Shown here in pieces: positions 1 to 8,825 of a DNA stretch of 64,000 bases. Every line of letters begins with the position of its first letter. The first letter of the stretch is position 1. This DNA comes from Syntrophobacterales bacterium (GTDB lineage: Bacteria; Desulfobacterota; Syntrophorhabdia; Syntrophorhabdales; Syntrophorhabdaceae). Made by a program: the position numbers and the translations under genes. Under the pieces are notes generated by a model. It saw only the letters and a list, made by a program, of their open reading frames with translations. It searched no databases and was not told where the DNA came from. The stretch is taken from positions 124,001-188,000 of the forward strand of contig JAISPL010000006.1 in the NCBI GenBank assembly GCA_031274925.1. Reading direction: 5' to 3'.

Positions 1-24
1 GGGCATATGCCATATGGGGGTTTT

Positions 25-1827
25 ATGAAAGAAATAATGCAGGGAAACAGCGCGATTGCAAGAGGTGCCTGGGAAGCTGGAGTGACGGTCGCTGCTGCAT
101 ACCCCGGGACACCTAGCAGTGAAATCCTTAAGGAGATTGCCGACAACTACCCGGAAATTTATGCTGAATGGGCGCCTAACGAAAAAGTGTCCGTCGAGGT
201 AGCAAGCGGCGCCGCGATTGCTGGCGCACGGTGTATGGCGTCAATGAAGCATGTTGGTATGAACGTCGCCGCCGACCCGTTCATGACACTGGCTTACACT
301 GGTATAAAAGGTGGATTCGTCATTGTCATCGCCGATGATCCGAATGTACATAGCTCTCAGAACGAGCAGGACAGCAGGAACTGGGCGCGTTTTGCAAAGG
401 TTCCCATGCTGGAGCCTGGTGACGCCCAGGAATGTAAGGACTTTACCAAGATAGGTTATGAGATCAGCGAGAAGTTTGATACACCGGTAATCCTTAGAAC
501 CGAGACAAGGGTTGCCCATTCCGACTCTCCTGTCGAGCTTGAGAACAGAGTGGAATCGAAAATTCCTCTGGGACTTGATCCGAAGCAGGCGCCCAAGTAC
601 GTCATGGTTCCGTTCAATGTACGGGAGCGGCGCAAAGTCGTTGAGGACAGAATGGAGAAACTCTCCGCCTACGCGGATGAATTCAAGTATAACGTAATGG
701 AGATCAACGACCCGAACATAGGGGTAATCACAAGCGGCGTTTCCTACCTCTATACCAAGGACGTATTTCCTAACTATTCATACCTTAAACTCGGAATGGT
801 CTGGCCTCTCCCCAAAAAGATGATCGCCGATTTCTACAAAAAGGTTAAGAAAGTGATCATCGTAGAGGAGCTTGACCCCTTCCTCGAAACAGAGATAAAG
901 GCTCTTGGGTATAAAGTGTGGCACGGCAAAGATGTTATTCCAAATATGTATGAGCTGGACCCCATGATCGTTGAAAAATCCCTCTTGGGCAAGAAGTACA
1001 AAGCATCCAAACCGAGGATCGCGGCTGGAGACCTGCCGAGAAGGCCGCCGAACATGTGCGCAGGCTGTTCCCACAGGCCCATGTTCTATGCCCTTAAGAA
1101 GTTGGGCGCCTTCGTATTTGGTGACATCGGCTGCTATACCCTCGCCACTGCTCCTCCTCTGCAAGCGCTCCATACCACGGTGTGCATGGGGGCTGGCGTA
1201 GGTGAAGCGCACGGCGCAATAAAGGCCATGGGGAAAGAGGGCCTTGGCAAGATAGTTGCCGTGCTCGGTGACTCCACATTCCTCCACTCAGGAGTAACCC
1301 CGCTTATGGACGTGGTCTATAACAAGGGCGCATCCACTACCATCGTCCTCGATAACAGGATCACAGGTATGACGGGACACCAGGAACATCCGGGAACAGG
1401 CTTCACGGTCCGTCAGGAACCAACCAATATGATCGACTATGAAACCTTGGGTAAGGCGGTCGGCGTAAAACACATAAGAAAGATTGATCCCTATAACATC
1501 AAGGAGACAATGAAGGTCGTGAAAGAGGAGATGGACAGGGACGCTCCGTCGCTCATCCTCTGCGTAGACTCTCCATGCGTCATGCTGAAAAGAGAGAAAA
1601 GGAAATTCCAGGCTGCCACCTACACCATTGACACTGACAAGTGCCGCGGCTGCAAGGTATGCCTCGACATTGGCTGCCCTGCCATAAGCTGGCAGGAAGG
1701 AGCTGGTGCCACAGTAGACGGCCACAAGAGAAAAGGGACCGTATTCATCAACAAAGATCAGTGCGCAGGTTGCGAGGTATGTGCTCAGGTATGTAAATTC
1801 GAAGCCATCGTACCGGGCGCGAAGTGA
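25..1827 (+). CDS. iorA: Indolepyruvate:ferredoxin oxidoreductase, alpha subunit
   Basis: Oxidatively decarboxylates indolepyruvate and related aryl-pyruvates to aryl-acetyl-CoA, reducing ferredoxin; cytoplasmic and oxygen-sensitive. The 600-residue protein has the family layout: an N-terminal pyrimidine-binding domain, a TPP-binding domain with GDS...N motif around residues 414-442, and a C-terminal ferredoxin domain with two Cys clusters (CRGCKVC...GCP near 539 and CAGCEVC...C near 579). I chose the ATG at 25 because it follows GGGGG with 4 nt spacing and gives the family-typical beginning MKEIMQGN; an in-frame ATG at 7 lacks a ribosome site. The left window edge hides any promoter. iorB follows at once, so the two form an operon. 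Identification is confident; the true substrate range (aromatic versus phenylacetate-type) is inferred from the family. Confidence 0.95.
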   Translation: MKEIMQGNSAIARGAWEAGVTVAAAYPGTPSSEILKEIADNYPEIYAEWAPNEKVSVEVASGAAIAGARCMASMKHVGMNVAADPFMTLAYTGIKGGFVIVIADDPNVHSSQNEQDSRNWARFAKVPMLEPGDAQECKDFTKIGYEISEKFDTPVILRTETRVAHSDSPVELENRVESKIPLGLDPKQAPKYVMVPFNVRERRKVVEDRMEKLSAYADEFKYNVMEINDPNIGVITSGVSYLYTKDVFPNYSYLKLGMVWPLPKKMIADFYKKVKKVIIVEELDPFLETEIKALGYKVWHGKDVIPNMYELDPMIVEKSLLGKKYKASKPRIAAGDLPRRPPNMCAGCSHRPMFYALKKLGAFVFGDIGCYTLATAPPLQALHTTVCMGAGVGEAHGAIKAMGKEGLGKIVAVLGDSTFLHSGVTPLMDVVYNKGASTTIVLDNRITGMTGHQEHPGTGFTVRQEPTNMIDYETLGKAVGVKHIRKIDPYNIKETMKVVKEEMDRDAPSLILCVDSPCVMLKREKRKFQAATYTIDTDKCRGCKVCLDIGCPAISWQEGAGATVDGHKRKGTVFINKDQCAGCEVCAQVCKFEAIVPGAK

Positions 1828-1838
1828 GGAGGTGTGTG

Positions 1839-2432
1839 ATGATAGACAATAATAAAGTGACCAATATATTTCTCTCCGGCGTAGGCGGTCAGGGTACGAT
1901 CCTCGCAAGCAACATACTCGCGGAAGTCTTCCTGAAAGCAGGCTACGATGTAAAGAAAAGCGAAGTTCACGGTATGGCCCAGAGGGGCGGGGATGTGACC
2001 ACCCATTTCAGGTTCGGCAAAAAGGTCTACTCCCCCCTCATCAAATACGGCGACGTCGATTTTCTCCTCTCCTTTGAGCTCTTAGAGGCACTCCGGTACA
2101 TCAACTGGGTGAAACCGGAAGGGAAGATCGTCATCAACAAACAGGAGATACTGCCTTCCGGGGTAAACCTGGGCGTTGCGAAATATCCTCAAGATGTAGA
2201 GAAAAGTTTCAAGAAGTATTTTAAAGACAATGTATGGGTATTGAACGGTCAGGAGATGGCGCGGAAACTTGGGAATATCCAGGCTGCAAACGTCGTTCTC
2301 TTAGGCGCCTTTTCGAACTTCTTCCCTGAAATGAAGGAAGAACAGTTTATAGATGCCATCAAGACGCTCCTTGCGCCTAAGCTCCATGACTTGAATGTAA
2401 AAGCGTTTTACGAAGGAAGGAAGACCATTTAA
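1839..2432 (+). CDS. iorB: Indolepyruvate oxidoreductase, beta subunit
   Basis: Gamma-domain-type partner of IorA that completes the 2-oxoacid:ferredoxin oxidoreductase. The protein (197 aa) shows the family's SGVGGQGTILASNILAE beginning and the GMAQRGGDV motif. The ATG at 1839 is preceded by AGGAGG at 1827-1832, which overlaps the iorA stop, so translation is probably coupled. An in-frame GTG at 1824 lies before that ribosome site and is unlikely to be used. Together with IorA it would supply reduced ferredoxin from aromatic amino-acid breakdown, a reaction expected in a fermenting or syntrophic anaerobe. Confidence 0.93.
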   Translation: MIDNNKVTNIFLSGVGGQGTILASNILAEVFLKAGYDVKKSEVHGMAQRGGDVTTHFRFGKKVYSPLIKYGDVDFLLSFELLEALRYINWVKPEGKIVINKQEILPSGVNLGVAKYPQDVEKSFKKYFKDNVWVLNGQEMARKLGNIQAANVVLLGAFSNFFPEMKEEQFIDAIKTLLAPKLHDLNVKAFYEGRKTI

Positions 2433-2447
2433 GGAGTCCTCCTTTTT

Positions 2448-5000
2448 TTGAAAAAGTCTCTTTTCTGGCTTATTGTCGTTCTGGGGCTTTGTGTTTCTTG
2501 GAGAGTGCATGCTATGAGCTTGTTTACGGTGGATGATCGTCTGGCCTGTGTCTTTGAACAGCGCAAGGGGACCGGTGTGGTTGCGGTCCAGATTTGGGTT
2601 AAGGCAGGAAGCCGCAATGAGGCGGCGGAGCAGGCGGGCATTACTCACTTTATCGAGCACCTGATTTTTAAGGGGACCGAGAAGGTAAAGGCCAATGAAA
2701 TGGCGTCACGGATTGAGTCCCTAGGGGGAAGCATAAACGCTTTCACATCCTACGACAACACGGTGTATCACATCGTGGTGCCGAAGCAGGCTTTTGAAGA
2801 GGGTCTCGACCTTCTGGTGGATGCGGTCTATAATCCCGCTTTCCCGGAAGACGAGGTAGAAAAAGAGAACAAGGTTGTTTTAGAAGAAATCAAGATGGGG
2901 GAAGATGACCCCCAGCGAAAGTTGTTCCAAGAGCTCTTCGCCATAGCCTATGACGGTAAGCCTTATGGCAGACCGATCATAGGCTATGAGGAGACTGTGA
3001 AGAACATCAGCAGAGACGATATCGGGCAGTATTTCAAAACCCATTATAAACCGGAAAACATGGTGGCGGTAATAGTGGGTGATTTTGATGAAGAAGCGGC
3101 AAAGGTATTCCTCAAGAAATCTCTTCAGAAAAAAAAAGACCAAGTACAGACCAGTCCTGAATCCGACGCCACGGCGTCCGGAAAGGGCGGCAAAAAAATC
3201 GCAATCATAGAGAAAGATGTGAGGGAGGGGTATCTTGCCATATCCTATCCTATTCCTCCAGTGGTCCATCCAGACACCCCGGCGCTTGAGGTGCTTGGAG
3301 CCATCCTGGGCGCAGGAGAAAGTTCCAGGCTTCAGGAACAATTGAAAAATCGGCAGGGTATCGTTCCGAACGTAGGAACCTATTTCTTCTCTCCCCGCGA
3401 CGGCGGACTGATGGTGGTATACGCCACGTTTCAAGGGAACGATTATGGCTCCATAGTCAATGCAGTGGATAAAGAGATCAAAAGACTCCTTGAGGAGAAC
3501 ACGGGCGAGTGGGAGCTTACCAAGGCGAGGAACATGATTGAGGCTTCCTACATATATGGGGCGGAAACGGTCCAGGGCAGAGCCAGGCAGATTGGCAATT
3601 TCATGACCATGACCGGCAATGCCGATTTCATAGACCGCTATCTGAAGGCTATCAACAAAGTGACTGCGGCCGACGTAAAGAGGGTACTCGAAAAGTACCT
3701 GACAGATCAAGAGAAGAGGCTTGTGGCGCTCTTGCCGAAGAATTCCTCGAATCCCACGAATCCCAACACCTTCCAGTTGGAAAACGGTTTGACTTATACA
3801 ATAAACAGGAATACCGCATCTCCCAGCCTGGCCTTCAGGATCGGTTTCGTCGGCGGACTCAAGGAGGAGCCAAGCGGAAAAAACGGCGTCTTCAACCTTA
3901 TTTCGAAAATGCTTCTGAAAGGCACCAGAGATAAAGATGTCCATGCAATCGCTAAAGAGATAGACCTTCTCGCTGGGAGTATATCACCCTATACAGGCCG
4001 GAACGTCTTCGGCCTTTCGGGCATCTTCCTCAGCAAAGATATGAAAAAGGCTCTTGCCCTGCTCCAGGAGATCCTCGTTTCCTCAGAATTTAAAGAGAAG
4101 GAGATGAAGACGGCAAAGGAGGAGATCCATTCGGAGATACGGCAACGGGATGACGACCCCATATCAGGCGTTTTCAGAAAATTTAACGAGACGATGTACA
4201 CCGGGCACCCTTACGGGAAAGACCCCATCGGGACGGAAGAAGATGTGGAAGGTCTTACCCTCGCCGAGTTGAAGGATTTCTACGGCAAATATGTGAGTCC
4301 AGAAAATGCTGTCCTCGCCATATCGGGTGATATGGATGAAAAGGAACTCAAAGGTCTCGTGGAGCAGCTTTTCTCCGGCTGGAAAGGTAAAGGCCATACG
4401 CTCAGGAAGGTGATCCCGGAGTTACCCTCGGACAGGGTCGTGCAGGTAAAGAAGGACATGATGCAGACCCACCTTGTGTTCGGTTTTTACGGCCCTGGGC
4501 TGATCGACGAAGACCGTTACGCCGTGGAAGTCATGGCGGCTGTGCTCTCGGGTATGGGAGGCCGGATACACAAGATTCTGAGAGAGGAAAAACCCTACGC
4601 ATATGCCCTCACCTTTTTTAACCAGATGGTTTACGAAGCGGGGACGATGGGGATTTATATCGGCACCGACGGGAGGCACGTCAAAGAGGTGGAAGACATC
4701 GTGCGAGCAGAGATCTGGCGCCTCAGAACCGAAGGTTTTACCGACCAGGAAGTCTCCGACGCAAAAAGGTATATAACCGGTAACCATTACATAAGAAAGC
4801 AAAGCAATGGTTCGATATCGACGGATATGTGTCTCGACGCCATGTACGGCATGAAGGCGGGCTTTTTTAAGGAATGGCCGTCATTTATAGAGCGCGTGAA
4901 AAAAGAAGACGTAGATAATGCAGCCAAAAAGTACCTTGATCTTGATAAGATGGTCCAAATCACCTACGGCGCCTCTGTTGTGTCAACTTTTTCCCCATAA
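2448..5000 (+). CDS. Exported M16 (pitrilysin-family) zinc protease, two halves fused
   Basis: An 850-residue protein made of two M16 units in tandem, roughly 25-430 and 440-850. The first half has the inverted zinc motif HFIEH (residues 67-71; E70 the catalytic base) and the downstream Glu pair at 146-147. The second half has no HxxEH (the position reads NLISK), as in the non-catalytic partner subunits encoded by separate genes in many bacteria. The N-terminus MKKSLFWLIVVLG...VHA looks like a signal peptide cut near residue 22, so the enzyme is probably periplasmic. The start is TTG at 2448, with AAGGAG at 2431-2436. It lies 15 nt after iorB but is functionally unrelated. The protease call is firm; the substrate is unknown. 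Confidence 0.93.
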   Translation: MKKSLFWLIVVLGLCVSWRVHAMSLFTVDDRLACVFEQRKGTGVVAVQIWVKAGSRNEAAEQAGITHFIEHLIFKGTEKVKANEMASRIESLGGSINAFTSYDNTVYHIVVPKQAFEEGLDLLVDAVYNPAFPEDEVEKENKVVLEEIKMGEDDPQRKLFQELFAIAYDGKPYGRPIIGYEETVKNISRDDIGQYFKTHYKPENMVAVIVGDFDEEAAKVFLKKSLQKKKDQVQTSPESDATASGKGGKKIAIIEKDVREGYLAISYPIPPVVHPDTPALEVLGAILGAGESSRLQEQLKNRQGIVPNVGTYFFSPRDGGLMVVYATFQGNDYGSIVNAVDKEIKRLLEENTGEWELTKARNMIEASYIYGAETVQGRARQIGNFMTMTGNADFIDRYLKAINKVTAADVKRVLEKYLTDQEKRLVALLPKNSSNPTNPNTFQLENGLTYTINRNTASPSLAFRIGFVGGLKEEPSGKNGVFNLISKMLLKGTRDKDVHAIAKEIDLLAGSISPYTGRNVFGLSGIFLSKDMKKALALLQEILVSSEFKEKEMKTAKEEIHSEIRQRDDDPISGVFRKFNETMYTGHPYGKDPIGTEEDVEGLTLAELKDFYGKYVSPENAVLAISGDMDEKELKGLVEQLFSGWKGKGHTLRKVIPELPSDRVVQVKKDMMQTHLVFGFYGPGLIDEDRYAVEVMAAVLSGMGGRIHKILREEKPYAYALTFFNQMVYEAGTMGIYIGTDGRHVKEVEDIVRAEIWRLRTEGFTDQEVSDAKRYITGNHYIRKQSNGSISTDMCLDAMYGMKAGFFKEWPSFIERVKKEDVDNAAKKYLDLDKMVQITYGASVVSTFSP

Positions 5001-5146
5001 AAGCATCGTCTGCGGCAGGAAGTGTCCTACCTCGGTGCACGCGATTATGCGTCACCTCACAGACGACCGCATTGTTCAACTCCGCTATTCATGACCTCCT
5101 CGGATGTGTTTTGTCAACTTTAAAGTAAGAGCAAATTCGCTTATTC

Positions 5147-5174
5147 AAAAATATTGAAAGTTTTCAATATTTTT
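5147..5174. promoter_or_regulatory. Perfect 13-bp palindrome, probable operator
   Basis: Two 13-nt arms (5147-5159 and 5162-5174, core AATATTGAAA / TTTCAATATT) are separated by only GT. The palindrome ends 2 nt before the -35 hexamer of the next promoter, the usual place for an activator or repressor site. No candidate regulator gene lies next to it, so the cognate protein would act from elsewhere. Confidence 0.6.
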
Positions 5175-5176
5175 TA

Positions 5177-5204
5177 TTGACATACTCATAATGCGTGGTA
5201 TGCT
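5177..5204 (+). promoter_or_regulatory. Sigma-70 type promoter for the DUF2589 operon
   Basis: TTGACA (5177-5182), a 16-bp spacer and TATGCT (5199-5204). Predicted transcription start is near 5211, giving a leader of about 29 nt before the ATG at 5240. One of the best promoter matches in the window. Confidence 0.7.
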
Positions 5205-5239
5205 CTCGTAGTAAGTCAAAAACTGAAAGGGGGAAAAGA

Positions 5240-6148
5240 ATGGCAGAACCGGGTAAAGAACTATCAAGCATTGACTTCAAGAACCTCATCGGGGGACCAC
5301 TCATCGCGGTCGTTGAAGCACAAGCGCAGGCAGCAATGAGCACGGTCAACTTCATTCGAGCGGTTGGCTTCAAACCACCGACAAAACAAGATGAGAATGA
5401 CGATCCGGGGAACCTGCCGACCACCGGCGATCCGATTTATGTGGTCTTCAAGTATCCCAAGGAGATCTCTCCGTATGAGCCGGCAACCGAGTACTCCATC
5501 TCCGTCACAGTGACCAATCCGGGCAGCGGTTACACGGCGCCCAAAGTCACCATTTCTGGGGGCGGAGGCACCGGTGCTACCGCGACGGCGACCATCGACG
5601 GTGATGGCAAGGTCACAGGTATTGAAGTGACCAGCCAAGGAAAAAACTACAAGACAGCGCCAACGGTTACCATCGGCCACCAAGGTACCGCACCCTCCGG
5701 AGCCGTAACGGCAACGGCAGAGGTCGTGTTCACAGAACCAAAGGCGGCGTCTCCCGCGGTGTGGCAGGAGATGAAACTGGAAGTGCCCATGCTCAGCATC
5801 GTGCCCATCCCGTACCTCCGGGTGGATGAGGTCACCATCGACTTCAACGCAAAGATCAACTCCATGCAGACATACGAGTACACAAGTTCCTACGGGGTTA
5901 AAACGGACTCCTCCGTGTCGGGCAGCGCCGGTTTCCTTTTCGCCAAGGCCTCGGCATCTTTCAAGTGCTCCACGTCCTACCAGAGCCAATCCAAGTCCAC
6001 GGGCCAGGTGGAGAGGACATACTCCCTCGCCATCCATGTCAGAGCCGTTCAGGACGAACTGCCAGGCGGAATGGAGAAGATCTTGGGCATCCTGGAAGAC
6101 GCGATAAAGGCGCAGCCCGCCTCCGCGCCAAAGGAAATCAAGGTATAA
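5240..6148 (+). CDS. DUF2589-type protein with inserted fibre-like repeats
   Basis: A 302-residue protein of unknown function. The N-terminus ([10 protein letters not shown]...[13 protein letters not shown]) and the later block with [20 protein letters not shown] match my memory of the DUF2589 family. The two conserved blocks are split by a Gly/Thr-rich insert at about residues 91-165, made of two degenerate ~36-residue repeats ([16 protein letters not shown] and a decayed second copy), a pattern better known from phage tail fibres and adhesins. There is no signal peptide. The ATG at 5240 follows AAAGGGGG; longer in-frame starts would lie in the promoter. First gene of a three-gene operon whose other members are also unidentified. 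Family call moderately firm, function unknown. Confidence 0.75.
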   Translation: MAEPGKELSSIDFKNLIGGPLIAVVEAQAQAAMSTVNFIRAVGFKPPTKQDENDDPGNLPTTGDPIYVVFKYPKEISPYEPATEYSISVTVTNPGSGYTAPKVTISGGGGTGATATATIDGDGKVTGIEVTSQGKNYKTAPTVTIGHQGTAPSGAVTATAEVVFTEPKAASPAVWQEMKLEVPMLSIVPIPYLRVDEVTIDFNAKINSMQTYEYTSSYGVKTDSSVSGSAGFLFAKASASFKCSTSYQSQSKSTGQVERTYSLAIHVRAVQDELPGGMEKILGILEDAIKAQPASAPKEIKV

Positions 6149-6186
6149 TGTAGTGCGCGAACCGTTTTTTACTTATGTATGCTTCT

Positions 6187-6228
6187 TGCTGAGGGGTCTT
6201 GCGGTTTATGTGACAAGACCCCTCAGCA
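6187..6228 (+). promoter_or_regulatory. 15-bp perfect intercistronic hairpin
   Basis: Arms 6187-6201 (TGCTGAGGGGTCTTG) and 6214-6228 are exact reverse complements around a 12-nt loop. It sits between the DUF2589 stop (6148) and the AAGGGGG ribosome site of the next gene. There is no U-run after it, so it is unlikely to be a simple intrinsic terminator. A role in protecting the first message's 3' end, or in setting different expression levels for genes 1 and 2, is inference. Confidence 0.65.
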
Positions 6229-6248
6229 GTGATTAAGGGGGAAATAAC

Positions 6249-7061
6249 TTGCCAGACCTTTCTGAGTTTATCGGTGCTATAGTACAGGAGACGGCTAGGG
6301 CAAGGATGCTTTCCGATCTTGAGTCGATCCGCATTGCAGAGACCTATTATCAGGACATGTATCTCAAGAATCTGCCGATACCGCACTTCAAGATGCCCGA
6401 GGTGACCATTGAGATGCCTGTGGCGGTCAAACAGATAAACCCTCCCGACGGCAGTGTGACCAACAGTACGCTGCTCAGCAAGATGAGGACGCGCATCAAA
6501 GACGACATGAACAAGTTTTTGTTGCGGGCGCTCCTTGCTCTCAAACAGGACGCGTTGCTGGCAAAGGGTCTTACGTTGCGGACGTTACCGAACCGAACGG
6601 CCAAGTTGGTCAGCGCCCAAGAGACAGAGCTGGCCAAACGGGTGACGGCCTCCTGCCAGAGCATTGTCGATGTTGTCTTCAAGAACAAGGACTACACGGA
6701 CGCGAACACCATGCCACTGCGACTGACGCGGTTGGCTGATGATTTGGAAATCATGCTGTCGCGGGAACTGACGGCAAACTATCTGGACTACATCGGAACC
6801 GAAAAAGGCAAGGTCAACGAGGATGTGCTGAACAGCATCCTGCGCATGTCCCGGGAGATGTTCCTTGATAGCGTGACGTTTCTGATGAAGGTGGACGAGA
6901 CTACGCTGGAGATCATCAGCGGTACGACGGATCTGATCAATCTGGGTGATATCAAGTATCTGACCACAATAAAGATCACCATGCGCGAACAGGATTACGA
7001 ATGGACCATAGGCGAGGGTGTCGATGGCGGTGTTGAAGAGCGCCGTCTGATGGTAGAATGA
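6249..7061 (+). CDS. Unknown protein, second gene of DUF2589 operon
   Basis: 270 residues from a TTG start at 6249, set by AAGGGGG at 6235-6241. I do not recognise a named domain. The N-terminal ~60 residues (ARARMLSDLESIRIAETYY then PIPHFKMPEVTIEMP) combine a helix with a Pro-rich beta segment that resembles the PIPYLRV block of the upstream gene. The remainder looks helical and then beta, with no membrane segment and no signal peptide. The same ribosome-site style and direction as the flanking genes indicate one operon. It may bind or assemble with the DUF2589 protein (inference). Confidence 0.8.
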   Translation: MPDLSEFIGAIVQETARARMLSDLESIRIAETYYQDMYLKNLPIPHFKMPEVTIEMPVAVKQINPPDGSVTNSTLLSKMRTRIKDDMNKFLLRALLALKQDALLAKGLTLRTLPNRTAKLVSAQETELAKRVTASCQSIVDVVFKNKDYTDANTMPLRLTRLADDLEIMLSRELTANYLDYIGTEKGKVNEDVLNSILRMSREMFLDSVTFLMKVDETTLEIISGTTDLINLGDIKYLTTIKITMREQDYEWTIGEGVDGGVEERRLMVE

Positions 7062-7082
7062 TGCGAATAAGGGGGCATACAT

Positions 7083-7667
7083 TTGATATTGTACACGATT
7101 CTGGTGGAGTTGGACTCCGTTTTGTCTGAAACTGCACCCCTTATTGACCTATACTCGAATAAAGAACTGTCCTTTTATGGGAAGTCCGTAAAATGGTTCG
7201 AGAAGCTGGAAAAGCTTTCGAATGACAACAATTGGCCCATCAAAGCCGAGATTGCTTCTCTGCGCGGTCGGATCGTCACGGCGTCCAGGATGCAATCGGA
7301 CGATGTCTTTGCGTGGATGCCGAAGTCCAAAAACCGCAGGCGCGCCAAGGAGGCGCTGACGGTCGAATGCATAAGCACCGCCGTCAGCCGGTTGATGGAG
7401 TTTGTACAGAAGGACAGGGAGTTACAAGCGGAGGCCGCCAATCTATTACGACAAGTATTATCGGTCGCCATCTCAAAAGGACTGGTGGAACCACGCCCAA
7501 AAGCCGCGATAGACAGCGCGTTTATCACCCACAGCTGGCGCATGGCAGCGTCTGATCCGGAATTGACGAAGATGTGCGCTCACATTGTCGGTTTGGTTGG
7601 CGCCTATAATGCGTATATGTTGTTTGACAAGGCGTTTGGAGATATATTTATCAATGGGCACTGTTGA
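7083..7667 (+). CDS. Unknown protein, third gene of DUF2589 operon
   Basis: 194 residues, largely alpha-helical by composition, with no recognised domain, signal peptide or membrane span. The start is TTG at 7083 with AAGGGGG at 7069-7075 (7 nt spacing), the same site used by the gene before it, 21 nt upstream. There is a basic stretch (SKNRRRAKEA) near residue 83. Likely co-expressed with the two upstream genes; function unknown. Confidence 0.75.
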   Translation: MILYTILVELDSVLSETAPLIDLYSNKELSFYGKSVKWFEKLEKLSNDNNWPIKAEIASLRGRIVTASRMQSDDVFAWMPKSKNRRRAKEALTVECISTAVSRLMEFVQKDRELQAEAANLLRQVLSVAISKGLVEPRPKAAIDSAFITHSWRMAASDPELTKMCAHIVGLVGAYNAYMLFDKAFGDIFINGHC

Positions 7668-7709
7668 GACCGTGTCGAGGTGTTTAATAAAAATAATTTT
7701 GTAAGTACT

Positions 7710-7890
7710 CTATTTAAAAGCCCCCTTGATGGTGCGCCTCTTGATTTCCATGGAGATCCTATCGAAGGTCAATTTGTTTCGCGCTCCATACGTGACGTGG
7801 ATTTCTCCGGAAAGATAAATTATCTTGACCGCCGCTGATTACCAGACGAAACGGTCTGCCTTGACATATACCCAGCGGTCACAGTCGAGG
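7710..7890 (-). pseudogene. Decayed C-terminal coding fragment, unknown family
   Basis: Read on the minus strand, this stretch encodes a protein-like tail (for example VYVKADRFVW, one stop, then AAVKIIYLSGEIHVTYG and ending RRTIKGAFK-stop). It has one in-frame stop and no recoverable start. I cannot name the family. It fills most of the 430-bp gap between the operon and the exported protein; the rest of that gap (7891-8098) shows nothing clear. Confidence 0.3.
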
Positions 7891-8098
7891 CGCGCACGAA
7901 CATGCTATTTCCAACTGTCTGCAAGCCGAAAGAACGAGTTCATATATTAAAGTACCCGCAAGTAAGATAACGAGCGTTTTTTCACAATTTCATCCGCTAG
8001 AACAGAATTCAAAAAAATCAGTAAAAAAATGAATTTTTAATGAAATGTCATTTGACCAATTCCTATTTATGGATTATGTTTACGAAGGAGATGACTCA

Positions 8099-8503
8099 AT
8101 GAAAAAATTAACGATTTGCTTCCTCGCGCTGCTGGTCTTAGCAGCAGCATCTGTCGCTTTTGCAGCGCCTTTCCTGGTGAGTAACCCATATCCGGCCAAA
8201 AGAACTACGCCCTCGCAATTTTTGATAACGATAAACGAAAAAACCGAAACATCAATACCGGCGAAGAATGAGGATGGCTCCGTTTATCTGAAGTACGACC
8301 TCGGCGGCCTGTCAGATGGCACATACACGGTCTACGTCAAGGCTATCAATAAAAAAGGGGTCGAGTCATCCCCTTCTGTCTATTCTTTTATAAAAACGGG
8401 TTCCATGGTGGAAGCCTTCATACCTCCGACACCTAAGGAAAAACGAAACCCGAGCAGAAGTTCTCTCACATACAAAAACTATCCCGGGTATATAAACAGA
8501 TAG
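8099..8503 (+). CDS. Small exported protein with FN3-like core
   Basis: 134 residues. A classical signal peptide (MKKLTICFLALLVLAAASVAFA) is predicted to be cut near residue 22. The mature part contains a short beta-sandwich-like segment (YDLGGLSDGTYTVYVKAINKKG), reminiscent of a fibronectin type III strand pattern, followed by a basic Pro-rich tail. The ATG at 8099 follows GAAGGAG at 8083-8089; an upstream in-frame ATG has no ribosome site. It is separated from the DUF2589 operon by 430 bp, so it may be independent. Function unknown. Confidence 0.75.
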   Translation: MKKLTICFLALLVLAAASVAFAAPFLVSNPYPAKRTTPSQFLITINEKTETSIPAKNEDGSVYLKYDLGGLSDGTYTVYVKAINKKGVESSPSVYSFIKTGSMVEAFIPPTPKEKRNPSRSSLTYKNYPGYINR

Positions 8504-8815
8504 CGTTACCATACAGAAAATTTTCTTGCCGTCCCTTTTCAGGAAAAGGTAATCTGGCAATGACTTCCTTAAACTGCCCCTTGAGCCAACCCCAAAAGTG
8601 TTTGATGAGGTTCGTCTCCTAAGGGTATGGCGGTAGATTGCTACCCTATCAGCAAGAGCATACAGTCTGTTTTTGTGATGAAACGAAGCGTTATCCATGA
8701 CAATAACCGTGCTTTCGGCACATGGTCAGATTCAAGCCATGCCTAAAACGTGCCCTTGTACTGCATGGTGAAGTAATGCTTTAAGCTGCGACAATCCCAG
8801 TTCGTCTGAATTTTC
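8500..8815 (-). pseudogene. IS630-family transposase remnant
   Basis: On the minus strand the DDE-transposase signatures are plain: VIVMDNASFHHKNRLYALAD, then in another frame LPPYP-stop-ETNLIKHFWGWLK (usual family form LPPYSPELNPIE.FW..LK). Several frameshifts and stops separate the pieces, and the N-terminal part is missing. This is a dead fragment, not an active element; terminal inverted repeats were not found. Confidence 0.75.
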
Positions 8816-8825
8816 GGAGAGCATT

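Noticed and set aside
1288-1908. Long minus-strand open frame opposite iorA/iorB
   Set aside because: It is the antisense shadow of iorA; composition and lack of motifs fit a shadow frame.
2880-3944. 354-codon minus-strand frame opposite the M16 gene
   Set aside because: Shadow of the protease; no ribosome site or motif.
5264-6037. 257-codon minus-strand frame opposite the DUF2589 gene
   Set aside because: The plus-strand frame has the promoter, ribosome site and recognisable domain; the other is a shadow.
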